Positions 43,398-58,300 of a stretch of DNA of 64,000 nucleotides are shown in pieces. Source of the DNA: Paracyclopina nana. Its lineage: Eukaryota > Arthropoda > Copepoda > Cyclopoida > Cyclopettidae. The first letter of the stretch is position 1. Every line of letters begins with the position of its first letter. Location of the stretch: assembly GCA_019096065.1 (NCBI GenBank), contig JAGUCH010000003.1:8060001-8124000 (forward strand). Direction: 5' to 3'. Made by a program: the position numbers and the translations under genes. The notes under the pieces are model-generated. The model was not told where the DNA came from, did no database searches, and worked only from the letters and a program-made list of their open reading frames with translations.

Positions 43398-46300
43398 ATG
43401 GCCAGCGCCGTCAGCTCCGGCTTCAGGCCCACGGGGGCCCCCGCGGCCTCGACCTCCGCCGCTGCGGCCGCGGCGGCCATGGCCTTCACGTCGTCGGGAC
43501 CGCAGCAGCCGGTCTCAACTCTACCCATGGTCAGTAGTGCGCCGCCAGTCAACATGATGGGAAGTGGCGCGGGCGTGACGGCCTCCAATTCGCCCGGCGG
43601 GGGCGCAGGAGGCCTCACTATGTCCAGCCTCTTGACCTCGGGCGTCTCCGGCCTCAAGCCCGTGCCCATGAAGCTCTTTGCCACGTGGGAGGTGGACCGC
43701 ACCCCGCCCAACTGCATTCCGAGGTAGGCAGTTTTTCTTGAATTTGCCCGGATTAACCCATGAGTCATATGAAATTCGGAGGGGTGATTTTATCTGCGTT
43801 AAGCCAGAATTCTATGGCGGATTTGCATGAATGGTTGGCACTCACCTGGACTCCGTCTTCCTTTTGGAATAATTGCGTTCCTCCAGATTGTCGTTCTTGA
43901 CGGTGGAGGAGGCAGTGAAGTAGAACTTGGTAGAAATGAGCCTAATTGATATCTAATTAATTCGTCAAAAACCATGAAACGTTGCTCCTTCCATTCAATG
44001 GTTTGCTGCATCAAAGGGAGTAGTCCTCTTCTTCTTTGGTAGTAGCCGACCATATGCATCATTTGCCTTTGAACTTACTTTCCACTTTCGTAAAGGCGCC
44101 TTACATGATTTACTGCTTATCGTAAGATATCCTACTAATTAATTTGCCTGCTGCAGCAGTGCTGGAAAAATACTTGTCGGGCTATTTCGGTCACTTTTAA
44201 ATTGTCTTGTCAAATTGTAGCATTAGAGTGCATTGTCAGATCAAATCTGCGTTTTCACACAAACTGGTCTGACGGGAATTGTTATGTCAAGTCAGTTACG
44301 TTCATTTATTTAGCATAGGTGTTTTATTATGCTGGCAAAGTAATTTGTTCAAAGTGTTGTTGAAGCATTATTGTTGATTAATCGACTGCCAAATCCAATT
44401 ACGGTATTAAAACATGTTTTATGGCCTCAAATTAGAGTCCTTTTTTCACTCCCCAGTTGTTTCTCAATTTGCCACAGGAACTGGCACGATTTTTCCATGT
44501 CAAAAATGATTGCTTCCGAGGAGCATAAATTTAGCTCGATTTCGTTTCATTTGCATTTCACCTGCGTTTTGGTGTGTCGTGATTTTCCATGACGTTCGGA
44601 AACTGCAGTTTTCCAAATTGCCTCTAATAGCGGCCTTAAAATATGCTTAGCAGTTTAATTGGCTCCACTTTTGGTATTCTGTGCTAAAATCGCTGGTCTC
44701 TATCATTATGTGTGGACTTTAATTCATCGCAATGCCGGATGTATACATTCGAGTTGCATACTACGTAGCATACATAACAGTGTACGTCAAATAATCATCG
44801 TCAGCTCGCTTTTATTGCTAACCACACCGATTTTGCTGACGGCGAAAATCACGTTTCCGTGTTGTTCTTTTTTTCCATAGGCTGCTGCATGCAGCGTGGT
44901 TTCAGCTCAGAAATACACACGACTTAAGATTTTTTCCAGCCTACTTGTTGCCATTTTAAATTTTGATTTAACAAATTAAATCTGATCCTCATGATGATTG
45001 AATATTCGTTGCGTAGTTTTTGTCCTCCCAAATTCCATAGCCTAGCTGACAAAAAAACAAATGATTTGAAACAGCAGCAAGAGTAACTGTTTCAATCAGA
45101 TTTTACGGGATCTGATTCTGCTCGACAAAATTGCTATTGCAGTAATGATTATGATCCTTCGCCTAGCTTGAGGAATGAATGAAGCAATTTTTATAGCCCC
45201 ATAGAATTTTCTCAAGTAGCTTGATCCTATATTGATTTTAGCGGCCATTTGTCTTCTTGCGAAAAATATAGTGTCTCGGGGATCCCTCCAGCCAATAAAA
45301 GGGAGAGTTACACCAATTTCCCTGTGAAGCAAATATTTGTTTATTGCTCGTAGTTAAAAATGCCCATTTCGCAGAGGGGGCCATGTTTGCTGGTAACATT
45401 TGTCCCCCTCTCGCATGATATATCCTCCCAACTTCACATTAGCTGCCATTTGAAAGGCTCGCCAACTTTTTTGGCTCATCCGTGCTTTGCATTGTGATTT
45501 GGGGCTCCAAAGGCCTCTCGTGGCAAAACAGCCAGAAATGATTTCTAGACAGATCTCCCATTTCTGAATATGAATGCATCAGCAAGCCTTCTCACATTTC
45601 CTTTATGGAAAAGAAAGTTAGGAAACCAGACTGATTCCAGATAATTCACTCGCATTATAGAGAGGAAAGGAGCTTTAGATCTCCATTTGTGATGCTGCTG
45701 TGAATGAATTTGTTCAACTTTGAATTCACGCTTCACTGCAGCAGCTACTGTCAGCTGTTGCGAGTGCGTTCTAGAATCAGCTGATGCGCGCGCGCTGAGC
45801 TTAAAGGGGATTTTCTTTTTTCTACGCCGCAGACCTGATAGGAGGGCCGCTGTAAATGCACGATTTTAGTGCAACGCAATGAAGATAAATGCAGAAGAAC
45901 ACACCACCAAGCTATAAAGCTGCACAATCAAAGCCTAATTGAGCCTGCACAACTCTTGTCAAATACACTAGCATCATCAACAAAAGTTGAGATTATGTCA
46001 GATGAAAAGGGGTCTAATCTCCTTTCTGAGCGTTTATTATTATTATACTCCACTTTTGAACTGTGATCTGCTGAGATAAGCGGATTTTCCCTCACTTTTC
46101 CTCCTTCTCTGGTGCTATAACCACGTGATCCTGGCATTAGTATGAATAAATGAATGGCATACATAAAAGAAGGCCATGCAGGCGTCAAAAAAGTAATTTC
46201 TGCTTTGTGTGCATTTGCCCAGATGTAATCCAGTACGTCTGGGGAATGATGCAGTTGCAACTACATTCCAGCTGACCTGAATGGTTATTTTCAGCAAATA

Positions 46301-49300
46301 TGTTGTTAGCCGACGAGGGCAAAAAAACAATGTCTCGCAGCCGTAAGTTGTTGCTCTCTTCTTATCAAGTCTTGGGATTACTTCCCCCCAAAGAATAAGA
46401 CAGAGTGGGTCATCAAGGATTAATGCCATTAGATGTGAACCATCAGTAATTACTTTACGTCGAATACGATACCGAGCATATGGGAAAAGTCCGAGTTCGT
46501 TTGTATCTCTATGGCATACAGCTGATTAAGCCTAATAACTGGAGAGTGACGATCGTAGTAGCAATCATGCCCAGTGCTTAGAGTTAGCTAATGGTGTGTG
46601 CCTCTGTGACAAATTGCCCATTTTGACTTGACGCTCTCAGATGATGACTAATGGTGTCCAAGTCATGAATACATTCAAGAAACAAAGGTAAAATAGCTGC
46701 AGGATATTTCGGATGCTAGACTCAAACTGTCGATGTTATAACGGCTATCAGATGCAGGAGCAAATTCCTGGCCTTTGACTGCTGAGATATCGAAGCTGAC
46801 CCCTCAAGGCCATGTTGTGAAAAAAGTGAAAGCACTTTGAGGATCCATTCATCCGGCTCAAAGCAGATCATTTCCTTAAGGCCTAATTCCTAGTTGCACG
46901 CAAACCTCCCCTTTCTTGCTGCTGCTACTGCTCTTGACCAGCCAAGTTGTGCTGTGAAAGGCCAATTAGTTTTTGAGCTAGGTACTTTATTTGGCCTCGT
47001 TTCACCGAACCAAGGGGCGTGTCTGGCCCCATAAAATGTGGCCATAATCGAGGGGGGAAACAGCCGCCGAGCATAGAGTGCAATAATACTCGTTCTCAAT
47101 TTAGCAAATTATCCTTATGGAAAATTCAGAGCTGCAACAGCATATGGAGTGAAAAAAATGTATCTGAGTGTGCATCGACACAAGCATGCGCCTTGCCGAA
47201 GTAATAATAATAAAAAGTTGTTTTCCTATGGGAATCTCCCAAGGGAATTGCCTCCAGTAGTCTAAGGAAAATAATGCTAGCCACAGTCGTGTGTAAGCTT
47301 ATGCTCTTTTTCTATTATGATAACTTTGGGGACCTTTTTTCCCATTGTGGCCTGACATCTTGTCACTCTGAACTTCCTTGTGACAGCAATTGTTTACCCA
47401 AAATGCCCCTTTGCATGCGGGCAACCTATTTGTTATGATTTCCTCCAAAGTTTCTCTTGAGCTGCTAGTTTTTTTTATATGTGAAGAGGCTTTAAATAAG
47501 AGTCGGCTTTGGTGCTTGGCTTGGAGAAAGCCGCTGCATTATGCGGCATTTTTAAAAAAGCCTCTCAATATGTCGCATGTATTATTGTCTCATGCTGCCA
47601 TTGGATGCCCACAAAAACCAACATCATTCATTGACAGACGCTGAATCACTTTAAAGAATGCTAGTTTCGCTGCCAAAACATTTCTAGATGCTTCATAGTG
47701 TTCAGCTAGTGCAGCAAGGGATAAAATAGGGTGACTCACCTGTGATGACACCCATCATGCAAATCTAAATTATGTCATAAAATGCAGCGTGCTTTTGCTA
47801 AATGTTGCGAAAAAGCACGACGAGGCATTGCCCGCATGACTTTGAAGTTTGCGCATAATTCACTCAACACACTTTCGTTGCAATAATTTGCAAAGATTTT
47901 CTTGCACAGCTGCTTCATTTTGCTTACGTGTAGATAACGCAGCAATACATGCATAGTACAGTGAAGGTACTTTGTATCGGAGAACCATGAGTAGCCGTTT
48001 CCTATATCTGAATGAATAAGCTTTCATAGTAGGCAGTGAGTTTCTTTTATATACTACATGGTGCTCGAAAATATGCGAACAGCTAAGGAAAAGCAGCTGC
48101 ATGGGGAATAATTCCTCCATTTTTTATCCGTGGATGAGTGATGATTGTTCTTATACCATTAGTATATTTTTTTCTACACCACCCTGCTTTTATGACACAC
48201 ACAGTGGAAAAAATGACCCAAGACCATTTCGTGCTCCTTAATTAATCATTGTTTGGGCAAAATTACATCACTTTCGGTGCGAGGCCAAAAAGTCGTATTT
48301 TCCTTCTTCTCCTTTGCTTTCGCAGAGGTGTTGTTGTCGTTGTGCAACTGTGTTTTGTTAACGAAATTACCAATTGAAATGTTTTTCTTTGCAGGCTGTG
48401 CTCATTGACCTTGACAAGGCTAGTTTTACACAAGCCCTTGGGATCTGACCTCAATTCGGTCATCATTGCTGTAAAAATGCAGGTAAGCCATTTTCGAAAA
48501 GCTATTTCTGTGCCATGAAGCCGTAGTTTTCCGTTTAAATGCGCATTCACGGTGCTGTCAAAGGACTTTTGTGGTCATTTTTTTCCGGGTAAAAATGGTA
48601 TCTGGGAAGGAATGGGGGGAATTTCGAGCCGCTGAAAAAGTGGGGACATGTTTTATTAGTACTTATTGTCTCTAGAGAGCACTCGACTTTCAGGGATGCG
48701 TCATTTCCTCTTTATTCCACACAGAATGTCTGCAACGCTATGCCAAGCATACTGAATTTCCTGCCAAAAAATTCGAAAGCACCATTAGTGGGCCTAATTG
48801 AGATATATCTACTTTACCAGCTTTCTAATCAACCTTAGGCATTGCCTCATGTATATTTTATTAGCCCTTGCTGGTATGTATGTAATTTTACGATGGTACT
48901 GTTTCAGCCCGGTTCCAACAAGGAAAATCAGTATAGTCAGGAGACGTAACTTGACTTTTTAGCATAGTCAGGTCACAGCTAGCTCGCGCGCTCAACTCAA
49001 CCTGACTTAACTGGTTTACCGTACTATACTATGCTGATATCCCGTGTTGGGACCGGGCTGAATTCGTGCACAGCGAAAGCTGCTTCTAATGGTGGTGGCA
49101 TTTCAAAAAGTTTCTCGCAAAATTGCGTCGTCTCACGTGTGCAAATAGTGCTTTGCTCTGGTATTGCTACACCTTTCTCGCGTATCTAGTTCAGTCTAGT
49201 GGCAAAGGCGCAACTGCTTTCAAAAATCCAATTTCGCCCAAAAGCATAACACTCACGTTCAGCTACTTTGGCCGTAAATATCGTAATATAATGCATATAG

Positions 49301-52300
49301 TATATATAGCCACTAAGTAGCTGTGGTAGGCCCCGTATGCTTCTCCTTCTCGTGTGTGTGTAGCTCACTTATAAAAGTTTTACCACACATTAACCATTAG
49401 AGAAAGGCACCACCGCCACGATGATCTACCTTGACATTCAAAGCCGGCGGTTTTTTTTGCCAAAAGCAGCAGGCTTCTTCAATGGAACCAGATTCATTCA
49501 TTGGCGGCTCGGAAAAAGTTTGGAAGCAGCTTTTGAGCTTTCATATATCGCCGTTCGTCCATTGTTGTCAGCAGTAGAAGCCTACTGCTTTTTTGCAACA
49601 AAGAAAAATCTCGCCTTTTTTTCCGCCCAAGGCCATTTTTTCAATGTCATCAAATTTCTGGGACTATTTTTGAGCTGCTAAGGTTATCCCCCCCAGCCGA
49701 GAATTTCACTCACAGTGGGGGACAGGCCTAGCTGCTAAACCCTCGTTAAAAAAAAGGACACGTTTTATGCATGCATCGCGGCGCATTTTTTCCTCGAATG
49801 AATGGTAAACAAAATACACAGCCCCTGGCTATTGCTGCTCATCTAGTTCAGCATCAGTGTGTATGGCTACTAAAAGTAAAGTTTAGCGGCCACTTTGTTA
49901 ATACTCAAGACACACCCGTAAATTTTTCCCCTCAAGTGTGTTGCGCGAGTGTGCTCTCGGAACTCGAAATTCCTTTCAAAGTCGTCGTTGTAACTTAAAT
50001 ACTGACAGAATAGCAGCGGTTAGAAAATCCCAGAAATGTGAGTCATACCAACAAGACAAGTTTACTCACACTCCCGGCTCTTAATACGGAGCTATTTTTA
50101 CACGTAATTCACCATGTTATTTAACAGGCTGATGTTACTCGCGCGCGCGAGCGAGTGCGCGGCTACTAAATTGAAATTGGAGCTTACGCTATGAAATTCG
50201 GCCTCTTTAGGCCTTGATGCTATCGCATGTTTAAATACGTCTAATTTTCCCTATAGGTAGCTGGCGCATAGCATTATAAAATTGGAGGGAAATCACTTTC
50301 ATTGCAATTAGAGGCCTTCTTTGGTAATCTGCTTTTAAAAAGCAATCTCATTTCCTTTGTGAGAGGATTCGGGGGAGATGTACGCAGTTGTCAAGTCGGA
50401 TGAAGTAACTTTTTACCACATTAAAACTCGAATCGAGGCCAAGGTCTGTGAATTTAAATCAACTTTTGTGTGGTAATACGATCCCCGCAACAGTAGCAGC
50501 ACGTTTGACTTTAAATGAGATCATTAAGTAAATTTTCCCCCTAATCCATTGACAACCTCGTGACTTTTTCTGGCTAAATATGCTTTGTTCAGCAGCTCAT
50601 TATTGAGGTTAGCAGCAGAGCGCGCGAGGCCTTATTGGCCTCGAAAACGAGTCGAAAATGAGGCCATGCGTAGCCACACTAACGCGCACAACAGTGAATT
50701 ATAAATGACTCTTTCGAATTGAAAGGCAGACACACAAAGAATTTCGCGTTTTTGCTGCTGCTGCTCAAGCTTCTTCTTCTTCATTCGCGTTATTTGTCAG
50801 ACTCTCGATCCATCCCCTTTTTCTATGCCCCACAAGAGCACCGATTGAGATAGACTGGAACGGCAGCCCACTAGCTCTCGTTTGGTGTGCCAAAAATGGC
50901 GGGTTTAATTCCGCTAAGGTCACATTAATCCTAGTTTGTCGGCGTTATCCTCATCATCATCGTTGCCGCCATGATGGAGGCGCTAGCTACTCTGCAGCAC
51001 ATTACTTTTCCGAGAAAAAGGTCATTAAAAACAGCAGCCAAGATGTGTTCACTGGAATTAAGGGGAAGATCGTCGATGATTCCCAGTCTAGTATGTTTTT
51101 TGTGTGAGTTAACTAAATGACGTAGTGAGCATAGTAGCTTGTGCAAGGAGCTTTCAAAATGCGAGACTTTGCGTTGAGTCGAGGGAAAGTTGAGTCCTTA
51201 GGCGGATTTTTATGATGAAATTCTACCGAATGTTCGTTGCGACGGAGAAAAGCTTTGAGAGATAGCACCAGAGTAATTCAGGGTCTAACATATCTTCTTA
51301 CACTCGCGCGGCTTCGACACATGCATATACGTCTACTTTGGTGGAAGAGCAAACGCGTGGATCTCATTATTTTGCTTTCTTTTCAGAGCTCTAAGAGGAC
51401 TTTGAGGTCAAACGAAATTGAGTTGCCGAGCAATGGGTTACTTGACACTGAGCTTGAGCTGACGTTTTCCCTGCAGGTAAATCTCCTCCTCTCTGAGTGA
51501 ATAATGCTCATTACCTATATAAAAGAGGGAATGCAAATGTTTCTCTTTTTTCCGTGGACAAAATACGCTTTATCTGATACGAAAACCGCTACTAAGGAAG
51601 AATCTGATGGACGCAAAATCTACTATCTTCCAAAATTCCATTGAACACATGTAGTAATCACGTTTCGGTCCAATCCGTTATCTGCGGAAAATTGGATTTC
51701 TTTCATGCTCATACTTATATTTTGCAAAGTGCTTATTCGCACATGACGAATGTACCTTTGAAGTAAACAACGGATTGGTTGAAAATCGTTGTATACTATA
51801 ACACAGCTTTTTCCTCTTCCTTTTCAGTACCCCCATTTTCTGAAACGCGAGGGCAACCAACTTCATATCATGTTGCAGCGTCGCAAAAAGTACAAAAATC
51901 GCACAATTCTTGGCTTCAAGACCCTGGCTGTGGGCATTATCAACATGTCACTCGTAAGACCGATTCTCCAAAGTTTTTGAAACCGACTTCAACTTTTGCC
52001 GTTTTCCTCCCTTTAAGGTTTTGCAAAAGCAGATGGACTATGAGCTCGAGTTATTTGGCGACCTGAAGGACAAATCCGGCTCCTCTTCTATTGGCAAGGT
52101 CTATATGCTCTCATTGTCGAGTCAGCCCGTCGATCATGAAGATGCCACTGGAAGGCAAAAAGTGAGTTCTTTTTTACCGCCGCCACGACCACTAAACACT
52201 GGCCTAGCTTGCTGATCCAGCCATTTTCCCCTTCCCATTTTTCCAATTCAGCCTGGCTGCTATAGCTCATAAAGCAGCGTTGAAGAAGCCCCTTCTAGGC

Positions 52301-55300
52301 CTCTTTATTGGCATATATATGCTCATCCTTTTTTCTTGCTGAAGTGTGGCACGTGGAGCTTGAGCTCTCACCTGCGATGGCAGATGATATTTTTCCGAGC
52401 CAGATATGGGCTCCCTTTTTTCAGTTAATTTAACTCCTAACTGTCCAAGTTTGGTCGTTTTTCCAACTGAGCTTTCGCTCTGCTATTGTATTCTAACGCG
52501 TAGAAAGCTCTCCATTTGCATGGGGAAACAAATGCCTTTCTTTTAAAGAGACTGGCAACAACCTTTTTAATTAAAAATATCCAGTCGTGCATTTTGATGC
52601 CATTTTGTAAATTACAGAGTGTCTCAGAGGAGGGAGCGGATCGTGTGGAGATTTACTCTGACGAGGATGAGGAGTACTCCAGCCCGGAGGAAGGCTCCGA
52701 TTCCGAACCTATGCTGGATGACCAAGTTGCCCACTCCAGAAGGCTCATGTCAGGGCGAAAGGCCAGAGGCCTTGGAGCCGGAAAAGTGGGCAGTTTTGGC
52801 GTGACCGGCGCGGCAGCGGCCGCCCGACAGAGGAACCTGAAACAAAAGTTTGTCTCCTTGCTCAAAAAGTTCAAAGTGACCGACCCAGAAGAGCTCGATC
52901 ATGAGCAAGCCAACTTGGACCAAAAACTCTCAGGTAAGGCAAAGGCTTTTACATGAAATGCGAGTGAGTGGTTTTTCCTCCTTGAGTTGCTTTGACAAAA
53001 TGTGAGCATTTTCGCTCAGTACGCATCTGGGATTTCTCTCGCGTTCCAAATTGAGCGGAATTGTCTGTCGGAGAAAAGCTTTTTATGGTCGCGATTTTTT
53101 GTAGTCGCATATGTGAGGCAGCTGTCAACTGCTCCTGCCTAATTAAAAGCTTGGCGAAAAAGCGATTCTGCAAACGTATCTAAAAGAGATCGCAAAATCT
53201 AAATGAAAGCTGTCTCGTTCGCGACTATTTATAGGCACGATAAAAAGCTTTTAGATGGGAAACATCCACTTTGCACTGCATGAATACAAATCTCTTGAAG
53301 ACGATCGCGAGGAAACTGTCTCTTTTCAATAGACGAGGAGGGCATTTTCCCCCTGCCTATGTACATGCAAGAAAATGCAGCTAGTGTTCACATTATAATA
53401 CTGCGCTGCCAGTATGGCTACCCAAAATGGTCTGCTGGGTTTAATCCACAGCAGCCCATTGAATTGCATTTCTGCTGCTGTCTGTTTCAAGCCGCAGTCG
53501 TACGTCCTTGCTATCGCAAATCTACAGACAGAACTAGCATTCATATAGAAGAGGAGGGCTCTCTTTCCCTCACATAAATAAATGCAGGTGCAGAGCAGCT
53601 TGGAACAAATCCCCCGTAGGTTTCGGTACTCCTTTGCAGCTGCAGCTAGCATAGTAATTAAAATTCCCAACGTGCACCACAGCACCTTGAGCTGAAGACT
53701 TACTTTATCTAGGCTGAAGAAAAGCTGCTCTTCATTAAGAATTTGGGCATAGGGAAGAGCCACTGCATCAGCTGCTCTGTAGTGACATTTCGATTATTTC
53801 CTAGCTGCGCTTGGCATGTACCAAACTTTGAGAAAACAAGAAAGCCTAACGTACGTCGTCGTCGTAGAAGAACCTTTTAGGAAGAGAGAGGCTGACTCAT
53901 GTCGTAGTAGACTTTGCTCAAAGCTTGCCATAATTGAGTTGATGATGTTGTCTTCTTTTCAGAAGGAACCGTTGATCCCGCAGATATTGAGGACCTGTTT
54001 GATCAACTCGAGGATTACAGTGACTCTGGACCTGATGCTGACACAATCAGTATTGGATCGACTCCCAAACCTTCACTCAAGCCATTTTTCTGCTCGAGCA
54101 GGAATCTCCTTCACGAGGCCAGATCCGTGGTGGCGGCAGCTGCAGTCGCCAAGGCTCAAAGTGAGTCCATTTTTTATGACGATGTATCAGGCTTTACCAT
54201 GTACGTTATTATAGTAGCGTATAGCCTAGCACATGGACAACTGGCGCCGCTATATATTTATCTAGGACATCAAAGATGCAGTTTTATTATATTTATGCTT
54301 CTACTCACTGCACTGCTTTTTACCGTATTCGTGCAAGGCCTCTTCTTCTTCGTACTCCCTATGCTATATCCAGCTCGCGAGAAAAGTGAAAGCACTTTAA
54401 AAAAAAGGCTGCTCAAAGTTAGGCCTCACTCAACTTGCGGTTGTGTACAGGTAACTTGGCAAGTTTCGCCTTATGGGCATTAAAAATCTTCAAGAAATTC
54501 TGCCTGCTGCAAAGTTGTCGATTTCAATTGAAACTTGGAAGGAGAAGAAAAGATTTTAAGGCTGCTTTTCACCATGTGCTTGGTGGCTGACGATGCGTAT
54601 GATTGCATTCATTCTTACCTGAAAATTTCGGCAGCAACCAAAATGAATGAGAAAGCTTGCAACTATACAGCTATACTGTGTTGGGAAAGTGTAAAATGGA
54701 GAGCGAACGACACTTTTATTGTACTTTCATGTGTGACTTTCGGATTTCCTTTCGCTTTTTACGAGTCGATGCTTTTATGATGGCGAAAAAAGCTGCCTTA
54801 TATAGAGATTGCTTCCAGATACAACATTTCTGACCATTTCATTGTCCAGCCCTGTTATTGCTTCTTAAAGAAAGACTTTGATGTATAAGTGTTCCTTGGC
54901 GGGCCTGTATTTGCTACTCGAGAAGTATTTCGCGGAAAAAATTGCTGTAAGCACAACTGAAATGGTGTTCGAAGGTTCTGCTAATGGATGAGATATTTTT
55001 TTCTCGAAAACAAAAACGTCGATCCTGCATGATTTCTCGCATGGCTTCACCCTTAGTAGTAACTTGCAAATCGATACCTATTTTGGATTGCTCAAAATAT
55101 TCTCTGTTCTCAAAAGGCAAATGAAAGCTCTTAAAAATGAGCATTGAAACTGAATGAGGATTTGCATGTGCTTGAGATTTCTCAAGTACAGATTATGCTG
55201 TGAGTGCAACGAGATTTTTTTCTTATCTCTCAAGGAGCAAATTGCATTTCAAGAGTTCAAGCAAAGTTACTACAATTTTCAAACTTTTTTGACAGACCAT

Positions 55301-58300
55301 TCAATGCACTCACAGGTGCGCGAGCAAGCCAAGTTCTGCTTTACAATTTTTTGGGCTGATGCATCAGATTTTTTCGCACACTAAAGCTAAATGAACCTTT
55401 CGCGCATTCTATTTCAAAAGTTGCAAGCACCGCTAAATTAAAGTAGTACTTTATTTTTCTAGAGCAAATAAGCTGATATCGCGTTGATGAGAATGTAAAT
55501 AAACAGCTGCTTATCAATCAAGGAATCTCTGGCAAAGAAATCCCCTTAGCATGCTAGGATAAGCAAATAAACCTGCATAATTCCATTTGAAAAATGATGT
55601 AGTACTTCCCAGTCCAAGATGATGGCATACTTCGCACTCCTTTTAATACAAACTATGGTACATCTGGCGTAGCAGGACTTTCCATTTATTGGATGGTGAG
55701 CCTGTGACAATGACAAAGTTGAAGAGACTGCAGCTGAATCTGGTGTCAAAAACACTTTGCATTCCCATAGAGATGCAACTCGACAACAACTCGAGTACTC
55801 GCGACAAGTTTCCTAGCTCAGGATGATGAGGCAAGTTTGTTGCAACAGCCCTTTGCTATGATAAGCAATTATATATACTATCTAGCCAGTAGTATTATCT
55901 TTATTTCAAGAGGCCGTGCTCAATTTCAGGCTCAAAGCAACTCCACACACACGAAAAGGGACATTTCAGTCGTCGAGCTGAGAATGTTTACTTTTCAAGC
56001 CTCAGTGATTATTTAGGCGGGCAGAAAGGCTCTCTCCCTTATTCTCGGACCACTGTCGATTTATCTTGTTGAAATGGAGGAGGTGGAAAAGAGACACCTT
56101 CTTTATCACATGTGCGTGCGATTTTCCCCCTTTTCAAAGGCTCGAGGGGCTGCTCTTTTGGGGACTAGCTTTTGAGAGCTGGAGCTATTCCACAGTTTTG
56201 GGGCATGTGAGGAAGAAGCCTTCTCTGCTGCACAATGTTGACTTCACTCACGACGACAAGCAGCTTTTTCTATCAGAAGATGCTCCAGAAACAAATGACT
56301 TGACAGAAAACTTGTGTAGCTAGGGCATGCTGTAGCTCAAGCTGAAGCCAGTCTCTCCTCTAGTTTATTTTAAGCGTAGAAAATACTCAATAGACGGATT
56401 ATTTCATGGAAGTTTCTATGCAAGATTTTTTAGAGGCTATTTTAGACTGGACTGGTTATGCTGCTATTTGTGAAGCAATTGCTGCATTGAATGCAGTTGT
56501 TTAGTAGTGCTTCTTTGCGTTGTAGACGTAACACGTGATGGTAAATTTCCGCTACTTCCAGTCCGCCTCGTTGTCGTTGTTCATAAATCCTGAAGGCCAC
56601 AATGACCTTCAAATGCTTGCCTGCTCCACAGTTTGTTGACACTTTGGGTACCAAGTGTATCAAGCGTCAAATTTGGGCAGATTGATTGACACCAAGTGCT
56701 TAGAAAAAGGTTGTTGTTCCACTCACCTTATTGGTAGTTATTGCATTAAAAAACAGCTCCTCTCGAGAAGTGAGATGAAGCAGAAGAAAGCTCTGCTATT
56801 GTTGGAACCTCCTGCATCAATTTTTAATTTATGTTGGCGGGAAATGAAAGCTATTCCATGCTAGCTTGATGTACGTGGCATTGCATGGGCCTAGCCCATT
56901 ATTTCTGCTTACGCAAATATTTTTTCTTGGTTGCTGCTGCCATTGAGCAGGCCAATAAAGATGATACTTGTTGTTGACTTAAGCCACAGTGAGAGTAGTA
57001 TACTAACATTGACCCAATATTGTGCCAGGCTTTTCCCAGTCAATCCATGCGCGCAAAAAGGCGCCTTTTTGCACACAGAAGAAGAACGCCCTGTATACTG
57101 GCCTTGAATGTGGTAGAGTAAGCAAGAAACTTTTGCGAGTTTTCTACTTAGCAGAAGCCAGGTTTATTTGCTCTACTTCTGCCAGTATTTTACAGTCCAA
57201 TCTCATGATGACAAAGGATTGTAAAACTTTGCAGCCGAGCGCAATTTTTTGCAGTGGCAGCAGCCGATAACGCTGCAGCAGCAAAATTGCTTTCAGATCT
57301 TGGGAAGAAACGTGCAGAAAATTTTCGTTCTTGTCCACTGTTACCATGAAACTTTTGGCAAACTTTTCTTTTTCGAACGCTCCCATTTCCAAACTGGCGT
57401 TCTCGCATTTTTTGCAATGCTGCTATTTTGCCATGGACTTGAAAATTGGAGAAGTCAAAGCATTAATAAATATCCGTTGTGATTTTACAGAATGAGGCTC
57501 GATCGAGTATTTTTTCAGGTGTTTTTCGAAAATCCTTTCATCAAGCGTTCATACATGTTTGTGCACACTCCTTCACATCGAAAACATTCGAGTAGAAAAA
57601 ATAACAAGAGGCCGAACTGCTGAAGCGCGAAATGTACGATCTCCGCGCAGGTGTAGCGTAGTAGTTAAAAACTTTTTCGCTGCTTCCTTCATTTTTTGCT
57701 TTGCATCCCTAGATTTCCTCTCTTTTTTTCAGCTGCCGATTTCCAAGTGTCCAATAGCATCAACCAGCCTCTACTATCAGGTACACACAACCACAATATG
57801 CTTAGAATACACAACAACAACGAGAGAGGAGCTCAAAATACATTGCTGTATTTTGTGCGTGTTGTTTTTCTTACGAGCACTCGGCCTTTCGAGACAATGA
57901 TGCAAAAGTTTGCCTTACAATGGTGAAGGATATTTTATGTGGGAGAGAGCGAGAGCATGGTAGCTTTTTGTAATTTCCTGCTTGTAATGTTTGCAGATCA
58001 CGGAGGCGTTGGCAGTGATCGGATGAGTGATGACAGCTCCAAAGAGGCTGTGTCGGACTCGCATCCGGACACCTTGACAGACCCCGAGTTTTCGGACCCG
58101 CCTATTGTCACGTCTTCCCCGCCGCAATCAGGAGACGAGCTGAAAGTCAAGGTAACGATCGCATACTTCAAGGGCGAATTTAGAAAGCTCTCGCACGAGA
58201 TGTTGTTAAAAAGCTAAAAAAAGAAAAACATGTGTGCTGCTAATTTTATCTTAGGGCTAAGTACCTTTTATTGCAACTTTTAAGGGTTTTGGTTTTCCTC

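Noticed and set aside
53326-53763. Minus-strand 145-codon hydrophobic frame
   Set aside because: It lies inside a PACS intron and has no domain, signal or conserved motif.
54161-54483. Hydrophobic continuation of PACS exon 7 resembling membrane segments
   Set aside because: This is read-through past a good GTGAGT donor; the next exon at 57997 matches in phase and PACS proteins are cytosolic.
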